DNA from: an uncultured Oscillospiraceae bacterium
GTDB taxonomy: Bacteria; Bacillota; Clostridia; Oscillospirales; Acutalibacteraceae
Assembly (NCBI GenBank): GCA_905198295.1
Contig: CAJKBW010000032.1
Coordinates: 1-31,198, forward strand
Direction of reading: 5' to 3'
DNA: 31,198 bases
The notes beneath the pieces are model-generated. The model saw only the letters and a program-made list of their open reading frames with translations, had not been told where the DNA came from and made no database searches. Position 1 is the stretch's first letter. Every line of letters begins with the position of its first letter. The position numbers and the translations under genes were made by a program. This document shows positions 25,544 to 31,198 of the stretch, in pieces.

Positions 25544-26092
25544 TCATTTGACCTGCATCGGCAGGCCGGATACCATGAAAATCACCTCGTCGCTCTGTTC
25601 CGCCAGATACTGATTAACCCGTCCCAGAATATCGGTGAACACCCGCCCCATTCGGTAAACTGGCACCAGGCTCATACCCACCTCGCCGCTCACCAGCACT
25701 ACGGTGCGGTCCTGCCGGCGCGCCTGCTCTACCAGCCGCGCCATCTGCTCGCGTATGCCGTTCTCAATCTGCTCGATGCGATCCATCGTCAGTGCGTCGT
25801 AGTCCGCCTCCTCATCCAGCATCAGATTGGTGACCATGTTGGTCACGCAGTCGAGCAGCACATCCCCCTCGGGATGCTGCCGCAGCACCTCGTCGAGATC
25901 GCGGCAAGCCTCCGCCGTAACCCACTGCGCGGGCCGGGAAGCGCGGTGATGCGCTATGCGCCGTTCCATTTCCTTATCCAGGCAGCGCGCTGTGGCAATA
26001 TACAGCACCTGCCGGCTTTCTCTCAGTCTTTCTTCTGCATAGCGGCTTTTGCCGCTGCGCATGCCGCCGGTAACCAAAACCAGATGGGACAA
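25544..26092 (-). CDS. cobU: Adenosylcobinamide kinase / guanylyltransferase
   Basis: CobU phosphorylates adenosylcobinamide and attaches GMP, the nucleotide-loop assembly step of B12 synthesis or cobinamide salvage. The 182-residue length is standard. The P-loop GGMRSGKS is at residues 9-16, the guanylylated histidine lies in the AHHRASRP block near 46, and the conserved C-terminal-half motif SGEVGMSLVP near 134. The start codon is TTG at 26092, supported by GGAGG ending 7 nt upstream and by the canonical MSHLVLVTGG N-terminus. No other cobalamin genes are in the window, and the leader of about 50 nt is too short for a cobalamin riboswitch, so unlinked or salvage use is likely (inference). 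Confidence 0.95.
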   Translation of the reverse strand: MSHLVLVTGGMRSGKSRYAEERLRESRQVLYIATARCLDKEMERRIAHHRASRPAQWVTAEACRDLDEVLRQHPEGDVLLDCVTNMVTNLMLDEEADYDALTMDRIEQIENGIREQMARLVEQARRQDRTVVLVSGEVGMSLVPVYRMGRVFTDILGRVNQYLAEQSDEVIFMVSGLPMQVK

Positions 26093-26151
26093 AGCTTTCC
26101 CTCCTCTGCGGACGGAAGCCTTTGATATACTCCGCCGCGTACAATATTTTC

Positions 26152-26180
26152 ATTATAACGGTTTTGGTAGAGGTTGTCCA
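26152..26180 (-). promoter_or_regulatory. cobU promoter
   Basis: Minus strand: -35 TGGACA (26175-26180), 17-bp spacer, perfect -10 TATAAT (26152-26157). The predicted transcript begins about 50 nt before the TTG start of cobU. Confidence 0.82.
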
Positions 26181-26245
26181 GAATACGCGCATGTTTTTCA
26201 CCGCTTGGCATACAGAAATTTCCGCTGGTAAAAATCGTGTAATCC

Positions 26246-26274
26246 GCCGAAAAAAACACCGGTGTTTTTTCGGC
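26246..26274. promoter_or_regulatory. Near-perfect palindrome in the cobU/DUF2461 divergent region
   Basis: Symmetric arms are GCCG, an A-run, CACC, then GGTG, a T-run, CGGC; the only asymmetry is seven A against six T. The centre CACCGGTG has no unpaired loop. It sits 18 bp upstream of the -35 of the rightward promoter and about 65 bp upstream of the cobU -35. This suits a dimeric regulator serving one or both divergent genes. A transcription terminator is an alternative, though no gene ends here. Confidence 0.5.
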
Positions 26275-26291
26275 ATTTTCCAGCAGATTTC

Positions 26292-26321
26292 TTGAAACCC
26301 CGTGCCGGAATATGGTAGAAT
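26292..26321 (+). promoter_or_regulatory. Promoter for the DUF2461-rhamnosidase pair
   Basis: -35 TTGAAA (26292-26297), 18-bp spacer, -10 TAGAAT (26316-26321) with TGG immediately before it (extended -10). The ATG of the first gene is about 30 nt beyond the predicted transcript start. Confidence 0.78.
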
Positions 26322-26358
26322 GGGGTCAGCGTACAGCAAGCAAAGGAGAAGAAATACG

Positions 26359-27081
26359 ATGAACCGTTTTCAGGGCATCCGGCAGGAAGACATGTGGCTT
26401 CTTGCGGAAAACCGTTTTCAGGACAGCAAAGCCTTTTACGAAGATCATAAACCGCAGCTGCGCGCCGGTATTTTGCAGCCGCTTCAGGCACTCTTCAGCG
26501 ATATGGCTCCGGAGATGCTGAAAATCGACCCGCAGATCGTGGCCGATCCCATGCGCAACGGCAGCGTCAGCCGCATTCGCCGGGACAACCGGTATACGCG
26601 GGACAAAGCCATGTACCGGGAAAACATGTGGATATCCTTCCTGCGCGATAAAAAAGCGTGGGACAACCTTCCCGGGTTCTATCTGGATATCTCGCTGCGC
26701 GGCAGCAGCTACGGGGTGGGGTTCTACCATCCGTCACCGCGCCTGATGCAGACCCTGCGCCGCATGATCGACGAGACGCCGGACGATTTTGTACAGGCAA
26801 TGGCCCGGGCGGAAGCGGCCGGTTTCGTTTGTGAGGGCGACCGCTACGCCCGCCCCAAAAAGGATGGGCTGCCGCCGCTGCTCGACGCGCTGTACAACCG
26901 CCGCTTTATCGACATCACCCGCAATGAACCGGATCCCGCCTTTTTCAGCCGGACCGACCTGCCGGATATCCTGCTTGCCGGATTCCGCGAGCTGGCTCCG
27001 CTCTATCATCTGTTTGCTGCCGCAGCCGAACGGGAAATGTCCACCCGCGGCGCGGAGGAGTTTACCCCGGCTACCAAATAA
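26359..27081 (+). CDS. DUF2461 family protein (TIGR02453)
   Basis: A 240-residue cytosolic protein of the DUF2461/TIGR02453 family, of unknown biochemical function. Family hallmarks are the N-terminal Asn/Arg-containing helix with FYEDHKPQL, the SRIRRDNRYTRDKAMYRENM block near 75-95 and the GVGFYHPSP turn near 120. The start at 26359 (MNRFQGIRQED) is set by AAAGGAG located 10 nt upstream; an in-frame ATG at 26302 would lie within the promoter spacer. Only 18 bp separate it from the rhamnosidase gene, so they form an operon, but a functional link is not evident. Confidence 0.9.
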   Translation: MNRFQGIRQEDMWLLAENRFQDSKAFYEDHKPQLRAGILQPLQALFSDMAPEMLKIDPQIVADPMRNGSVSRIRRDNRYTRDKAMYRENMWISFLRDKKAWDNLPGFYLDISLRGSSYGVGFYHPSPRLMQTLRRMIDETPDDFVQAMARAEAAGFVCEGDRYARPKKDGLPPLLDALYNRRFIDITRNEPDPAFFSRTDLPDILLAGFRELAPLYHLFAAAAEREMSTRGAEEFTPATK

Positions 27082-27099
27082 ATAAGGAGGCAACCCTGT

Positions 27100-29346
27100 A
27101 TGAATTTCCCGCAAACCTTTATCCGGGCAACCGAAACCTTCGGCACCCGGCAAAATCCGGTGCCGGCGCCCTATCTGCGCCGCAGCTTTACGCTGGACAA
27201 GCCGGTACGCGAGGCCCGGCTGCTGATCTGCGGCCTTGGCTTTTACACCTTGTCGGTCAACGGCAAGGACATCACTAAGGGGCCGCTTGCCCCCTATATC
27301 AGCAATCCCACCGATATCCTGTATTATGACTGCTATGACGCCGCCCCTAGTCTGACGCAGGGCGAAAACGTCATCGGCGTTTGCCTGGGCAACGGCTTTA
27401 TGAACGCGCTCGACGCCGGTGTGTGGGATTTTGAAAAAGCCTCCTGGCGCAGCGCGCCGCAGGTGGCTCTCTCGCTGCGCATCGTGGACGAGGATGGTGC
27501 TGAGCGATTTATCGACACCACCGAGGGCTTTGTTACTGCCCCCTCGCCGATCCGATTTGACGACCTTCGCTTCGGAGAAACCTATGACGCCCGGGAAGAA
27601 CTTCCCGGCTGGGATACGCCGGGTTTTGACGCCTCCGGCTGGACGCCGGCGCTGCGTGCACCGCATCCCGGCGGGGAATGCCGCCTGTGCGAAGCCGAAC
27701 CGATTATCGTCTCCCAGGAACTCCGGCCGGTGGACATCGTTCAGGAGCCGGACGGCTACCGTTACGATTTCGGCGTCAATACTGCCGGCCTGTTCCGTCT
27801 GACCATACAGGGCGCCCCCGGCCAGGAAATCGAGCTGGAATGCGCCGAACTCCTTGATAACGGCCGCCTCTCCCACCGCAATATCCGCTTCAACGACAAT
27901 TATCAGATTCAGATAGACCACTATATCTGCCGCGGCGGCGATACCGAAACCCATGTGCCGTTCTTTACCTATCACGGCTTCCGGTATATCCTGGTTCGAG
28001 GCATCACACCGGAGCAGGCCACCCCGGAACTGCTGACCTGCCTCGTGATGCACTCTGGTGTGGAGGAGCGCGGAAACTTCTCCTGTTCGGATGAAACCGT
28101 CAACGCCCTGCAGGCTGCGGCGCGGCGTTCCGATCTGGCCAACCTCTTCTATTTCCCCACCGACTGCCCGCACCGGGAGAAAAACGGATGGACCGGCGAC
28201 GCAGCGCTGTCGGCCGAGCATATGCTGCTCAACCTCGGGGTGGAAACCAGCCTGCGCGAATGGCTGCGCAATGTGGCAAAAGCGCAGAACAGTGAAGGCG
28301 CACTGCCGGGGATTGTACCAACCGGCGGCTGGGGCTTTGCATGGGGCAACGGCCCAGCCTGGGACTGCGTATCCTTCGTGCTGCCCTACTATGTATACCT
28401 CTACCGCGGCGACAGGCAGATCCTGCGGGAAAATGCCCCGACCATGCTGCGGTATCTGCATTATCTCTCCACCAAAATCCGTCCGGACGGACTGGTGGCC
28501 TATGGGTTGGGCGACTGGTGCCCGGTCGGCCGGAACCCGGAAGATTACAAGGCACCGCTTGAGGTAACCGACAGCCTGATTTCGATGGACAGCTGCCGCA
28601 AGGCCGCCTTCATCTTCCATGTACTCGGCCTGCCGGAGCAGCAGCGCTTTGCCGATGGCCTTGCGGATAGACTGCGCCGCGCGATCCGGGAACGGCTAAT
28701 TGATTTCTCCACCATGACGGTTGCAGGCCGCTGTCAATCCTCCCAGTGCATGGCGCTGTATTATGGCGCCTTTGAACCGGGTGAGCGAGCCGCCGCTTTT
28801 TCCCGCCTGCTCGATTTCATCGACGAGGCCGGCGGGCACATGGATGTCGGCGCCATCGCGGCGCGCACGCTATTTTCGGTGCTCTCCGACTTCGGCCGCA
28901 GCGATCTGGCTTTCGAGATGATCACCCGTCCCGATTTCCCCTCCTACGGCAACCTCATAGCACGCGGCGCCACATCGCTCTGGGAAACCTTCTTCGACGA
29001 AGGAAAAAAGCCGGATTCGCTCAATCATCATTTCTGGGGCGACATCAGCGGCTGGTTTATCCAGCGGCTGGCCGGCATCCGCTTCAATCCCCACCGGGAC
29101 AACTGGCAGGAAGCGGACATCGCCCCGGATTTTGTCCCGCAGCTCACCCACGCCGAGGGCTTCCACATCGCTCCGGCCGGCCGGATCGCGTCCGCCTGGA
29201 AGCGTGAAGGAAACGCCATTGTCCTCACCGTGGAGGCTCCTGCCTCCATGACCGGTGAAATTCGCCTGACCGACGGTTGGCTGTTTGACGACGGGTTGAC
29301 CTTCCGTCCGCTCTCCTCCGGCACCTTCCGTCTTCATAAGCGGTAA
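27100..29346 (+). CDS. Alpha-L-rhamnosidase, GH78
   Basis: A 748-residue glycoside hydrolase family 78 enzyme releasing terminal L-rhamnose from glycosides or polysaccharides. The N-terminal beta-sandwich region (LLICGLGFYTLSVNGKDIT near 40-60) precedes an (alpha/alpha)6 barrel. The acidic cluster DCPHREKNGWTGDA near residue 355 holds the conserved Asp, Glu and Asp. The GATSLWETF segment near 628 carries the expected general-base Glu, and a C-terminal beta domain follows. No signal peptide is present, so it acts in the cytosol on imported rhamnosides (inference). AAGGAGG precedes the ATG by about 10 nt. No transporter or rhamnose catabolic gene is in the window. Confidence 0.95.
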   Translation: MNFPQTFIRATETFGTRQNPVPAPYLRRSFTLDKPVREARLLICGLGFYTLSVNGKDITKGPLAPYISNPTDILYYDCYDAAPSLTQGENVIGVCLGNGFMNALDAGVWDFEKASWRSAPQVALSLRIVDEDGAERFIDTTEGFVTAPSPIRFDDLRFGETYDAREELPGWDTPGFDASGWTPALRAPHPGGECRLCEAEPIIVSQELRPVDIVQEPDGYRYDFGVNTAGLFRLTIQGAPGQEIELECAELLDNGRLSHRNIRFNDNYQIQIDHYICRGGDTETHVPFFTYHGFRYILVRGITPEQATPELLTCLVMHSGVEERGNFSCSDETVNALQAAARRSDLANLFYFPTDCPHREKNGWTGDAALSAEHMLLNLGVETSLREWLRNVAKAQNSEGALPGIVPTGGWGFAWGNGPAWDCVSFVLPYYVYLYRGDRQILRENAPTMLRYLHYLSTKIRPDGLVAYGLGDWCPVGRNPEDYKAPLEVTDSLISMDSCRKAAFIFHVLGLPEQQRFADGLADRLRRAIRERLIDFSTMTVAGRCQSSQCMALYYGAFEPGERAAAFSRLLDFIDEAGGHMDVGAIAARTLFSVLSDFGRSDLAFEMITRPDFPSYGNLIARGATSLWETFFDEGKKPDSLNHHFWGDISGWFIQRLAGIRFNPHRDNWQEADIAPDFVPQLTHAEGFHIAPAGRIASAWKREGNAIVLTVEAPASMTGEIRLTDGWLFDDGLTFRPLSSGTFRLHKR

Positions 29347-29352
29347 AACAAG

Positions 29353-29389
29353 AAACCGGCAGCCCGCTGCATAGCAGGCTGCCGGTTTT
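29353..29389 (+). terminator. Terminator after the rhamnosidase gene
   Basis: A 12-bp stem (29353-29364 with 29377-29388, AAACCGGCAGCC arm) with a 12-nt loop, followed by a short T-run, starts 6 bp after the stop codon. Confidence 0.85.
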
Positions 29390-29432
29390 AACAAATGCGA
29401 ACCTCCGGACAGAGGATTGTCCGGAGGTTCGC
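29390..29432 (-). terminator. Terminator after the G5/3D protein gene
   Basis: A perfect 15-bp stem (29397-29411 with 29418-29432) with a 6-nt loop lies 17 bp past the stop of the leftward gene. On the minus strand ATTTGTT follows. Its strength may let it stop transcription from both sides of this convergent junction. Confidence 0.82.
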
Positions 29433-29449
29433 TTTAACCATTGTTTGGT

Positions 29450-30502
29450 TTAACCAAGAACATAAACTACCATTTCCCGGCGGCCAAAGTAACTGCAGTC
29501 GGCAAAGGTCGCCATAAACAGGTCAGTCAATACATGGCCGGACATCAGCGCTCCGCCGGTATCCGCTGCAATCGCATAGCCGTAAACGTAAGAACCGTCC
29601 GGCGACATGATATACAGCTCGGTGCCGTAGGGAATGATGTTCGGGTTGACCGCAACCGTGCCCACCTCGGCCTTGCGGCCGGAAGCGGTATAGTTGCCGC
29701 AGCGCCCGCCCTCGTTGGTGTAGGAGGTAGCCGGACCGGTCAGCACCTGAGTGTAATGAACCGGCCGTCCCTGCGAATCGAATTCGATCTCGTAGGGGGC
29801 TTCCGACATCGGCATGCCGGTGGGCGCACCGACCGTTTTGATCTGATTCACGGGCTCCTCGGTGATCTCCTCGCTGACCAGCACGGTTTCGACCACCTCA
29901 CCGTCCACGATGCGGTCACGGTAGGTGTAGGTTTTCAGCCCTTCCTGACCGTCCTGCGTGATTCTGGTGCGTCCGCTGGACAGGGAATGAACATACTTGA
30001 CCGTCGTTTCATAGGGGATTGTTTCGGTACGGGTATACTCATTGTACTGTACCCGCTCCACCTCAATCGACAGCCCTTCGGAAAGCGCCGCGCTGTGCTC
30101 CACGTTGGTGCGGTCGTTTTCACCGACCTTAACGCCGACCTTGGTCAGCGCGTCTCCCACCGTTCCGCCGTTCATGCGTACAATGGTGGTCACACCGTCG
30201 GCAGTCACCTGCACATCGAAGGCGCGGGTGATGGAAATCTCCGCACGAGCTTTCGTGATCTCCGCCGTGATGATATCATCCTCACCCACCGCAATCCCGG
30301 CGTCCTGCAGAACGTCGAGCGGCTCGCGGCTGAGGGTCAGCACCACACGGCTCTCGTCTCCGTCGATGATGGTTACAGCGCGCATATTCAGCGACACCGC
30401 CGCGACCATAGCCGCGGTAACCACCGCCAACGCAGACACGGCGAACAGCCGGTTGCACACGATGCGTGCGGCGGCTGCGCCAATACGTTGTAGGGTAATC
30501 AT
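29450..30502 (-). CDS. G5 and 3D domain cell-wall protein (YabE-like)
   Basis: A 350-residue exported wall protein related to YabE and the resuscitation-factor-like stationary-phase proteins. An N-terminal membrane/signal segment (LFAVSALAVVTAAMVAAVSL, residues 19-38) is followed by two DUF348 repeats (about 40-140), a G5 domain (about 148-225; YTRTETIPYETTVKYVHSL) and a C-terminal 3D domain (about 265-350). The 3D domain is a lytic-transglycosylase-like double-psi barrel with its conserved aspartates visible in IAADTGGAL and LTDLFMATFADCSYFG. It probably cleaves peptidoglycan. The ATG at 30502 has GGGAG 6-7 nt upstream. It is monocistronic and preceded by a leader of about 240 nt. Confidence 0.93.
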   Translation of the reverse strand: MITLQRIGAAAARIVCNRLFAVSALAVVTAAMVAAVSLNMRAVTIIDGDESRVVLTLSREPLDVLQDAGIAVGEDDIITAEITKARAEISITRAFDVQVTADGVTTIVRMNGGTVGDALTKVGVKVGENDRTNVEHSAALSEGLSIEVERVQYNEYTRTETIPYETTVKYVHSLSSGRTRITQDGQEGLKTYTYRDRIVDGEVVETVLVSEEITEEPVNQIKTVGAPTGMPMSEAPYEIEFDSQGRPVHYTQVLTGPATSYTNEGGRCGNYTASGRKAEVGTVAVNPNIIPYGTELYIMSPDGSYVYGYAIAADTGGALMSGHVLTDLFMATFADCSYFGRREMVVYVLG

Positions 30503-30744
30503 GCAAGGCTCCCTTTCGTTTTCCCGGACATCCTCTCAAACCGGCCTGCGGGTTTGGTCCGGGCTGTATTCTGTACCGTTACCGGAAGCGGCTCCGTCCG
30601 TTCGGACGTTCCCCGGCCTCCCGCTTCGTGTACATAGCAAAGCGCGGGACTGCATTCGTCGAGTCACACGCCGAGAAAAACGAGTGGGCAGTATTCGCAT
30701 TGATCGCACAGGCAGATTTTGCCTTAACAGCTTTCCCCTGCGCT
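30503..30744 (-). promoter_or_regulatory. Long structured mRNA leader of the G5/3D gene
   Basis: Between the predicted transcript start and the start codon two nested hairpins are evident. One is 30585-30627: stem GAAGCGG/CCGCTTC enclosing GTCCG-AA-CGGAC at 30596-30607, with a one-sided purine-rich internal loop. The other is 30523-30563: stems CCCGGAC/GTCCGGG and CAAACC/GGTTTG, with a 7-nt bulge AGAGGAT; it ends about 13 nt before the ribosome site. A smaller GGCA/TGCC hairpin lies near the 5' end. Genes of this wall-hydrolase class are often under the c-di-AMP (ydaO) riboswitch, but I could not find that consensus here. The class is unassigned. Confidence 0.5.
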
Positions 30745-30750
30745 GAGAGT

Positions 30751-30779
30751 ATTATACGCACACCAAATTGTTGTGTCAA
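30751..30779 (-). promoter_or_regulatory. Consensus sigma-A promoter of the G5/3D gene
   Basis: Perfect -35 TTGACA (30774-30779), 17-bp spacer and perfect -10 TATAAT (30751-30756) on the minus strand. It is the strongest promoter in the window. Its distance of about 240 nt from the start codon defines the long leader. Confidence 0.93.
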
Positions 30780-31198
30780 ACCGCAGCCAATGTGTGCTTT
30801 TTGTACCAGATGCACAATTATCAGCCAAATGCCGCTTGTACTAATCGAACGTTTGTTTTGATTATTCTTGTTTCAGCTACTGGCAAAAACAATCTGGAAA
30901 CCTGTTTTTTTCGACATTTTTTATTAGGAAAGAGGGATCTGGAAATCGATTTTTGACATCCTGCTTACTGTTTATTCCATTTTTTTACAATACTGGAATT
31001 TTCGAATACATCTGTATTTTTTTGCTCAAAAATTGTGCATCCACACAAAAGTTACAACTCTGTAACCTTCAGAAATTCCAGAAAATTCCTGTTTTCGCTT
31101 CTGTTTCTCGTTTTATACGCGAAACGCATCCATTTCTATGTATGTGCTCTGTGTTTTTTTGCATATATCTAAAAATATTTTAGGAAAATGCCGCTTTA
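30780..31198. other. AT-rich intergenic stretch at the right edge, no gene seen
   Basis: Base composition changes sharply to A/T-rich with many T-runs, unlike the GC-rich coding DNA to the left. Visible details are a 6-bp hairpin GTTACA-actc-TGTAAC (31051-31066), a near-palindrome CTAAAAATATTTTAG (31169-31183) and a LexA-like sequence at 30846-30859. An open frame at 30953-31183 lacks an SD and has no recognisable content. It is probably the upstream region of a gene beyond the window. Confidence 0.6.

Noticed and set aside
26093..26145. Cobalamin riboswitch upstream of cobU
   Set aside because: The leader from the clear promoter is only about 50 nt and contains no B12-box-like sequence.
26023..26259. 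78-codon minus-strand frame overlapping the cobU start
   Set aside because: It covers the cobU promoter and ribosome site, begins at the palindrome without a Shine-Dalgarno site, and overlaps cobU in another frame.
30503..30744. c-di-AMP (ydaO) riboswitch upstream of the G5/3D gene
   Set aside because: Expected from gene type, but the characteristic GACAGCTAACC segment and the paired GGGG(U/G)AAU core were not found, so only an unclassified structured leader is reported.
30579..30815. 78-codon minus-strand frame in the G5/3D leader, possible leader peptide
   Set aside because: Its only upstream ATG lies before the promoter; the internal ATG (18 codons) has no Shine-Dalgarno site. The RNA structure explains the region better.
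30953..31183. 76-codon plus-strand frame in the AT-rich right edge
   Set aside because: No ribosome site, hydrophobic and cysteine-rich low-complexity content typical of chance frames in T-rich DNA.
30780..31198. Replication origin (DnaA boxes) in the AT-rich stretch
   Set aside because: Only one imperfect DnaA-box-like sequence (near 31038-31046) and no cluster; no dnaA or dnaN in the window.

Overview
The window looks like chromosomal DNA of a GC-rich, Gram-positive Clostridia-type Firmicute; an Oscillospiraceae/Ruminococcaceae relative is my best guess, from gene content rather than a database hit. Supporting this are a G5/3D (YabE-like) wall protein, a paired M16 peptidase set beside lgt, a TM287/288-type heterodimeric ABC exporter, a MoxR-DUF58-transglutaminase operon, strong Shine-Dalgarno sequences and several TTG starts. 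Sixteen coding loci are supported; fourteen are on the minus strand. No rRNA, tRNA, CRISPR array, insertion sequence or prophage was seen.

Layout, left to right. 38-1976: glycosyltransferase family 4 plus a PlsC-like acyltransferase, a probable membrane (glyco)lipid pair with its own promoter. 2154-2837: a small secreted lytic transglycosylase. 2954-7589: a four-gene operon read right to left (inactive M16 subunit, active M16 subunit, lgt, folD), ending in a strong terminator. 7679-15079: one 7.4-kb gene for a cyclic beta-1,2-glucan synthase-like giant (membrane GT84, glycoamylase-like domain, GH94 phosphorylase). 15224-20641: nadE followed by the two halves of a heterodimeric ABC exporter; the second half carries a frameshift. 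20850-25398: moxR, DUF58 and a membrane transglutaminase, coupled by 4-bp overlaps. 25544-26092: cobU. From the divergent region 26093-26358 two genes run rightward: a DUF2461 protein and a GH78 alpha-L-rhamnosidase. Stacked terminators separate them from a convergent G5/3D wall protein whose consensus promoter lies about 240 bp upstream of its start codon, behind a highly structured leader. The last 400 bp are AT-rich and hold no gene I can support.

Most of the window is housekeeping: envelope lipid and lipoprotein biogenesis, cell-wall remodelling, C1 and NAD metabolism, cobamide salvage and glycan metabolism. The less ordinary signals are regulatory. The nadE promoter is embedded in repeats of a 7-mer (CGGAAAA/TTTTCCG). 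The G5/3D gene has an unclassified structured leader. A near-perfect palindrome sits between cobU and the DUF2461 gene. The second exporter subunit is broken at a precise point in its nucleotide-binding domain. I did not find a clearly new multi-gene system.
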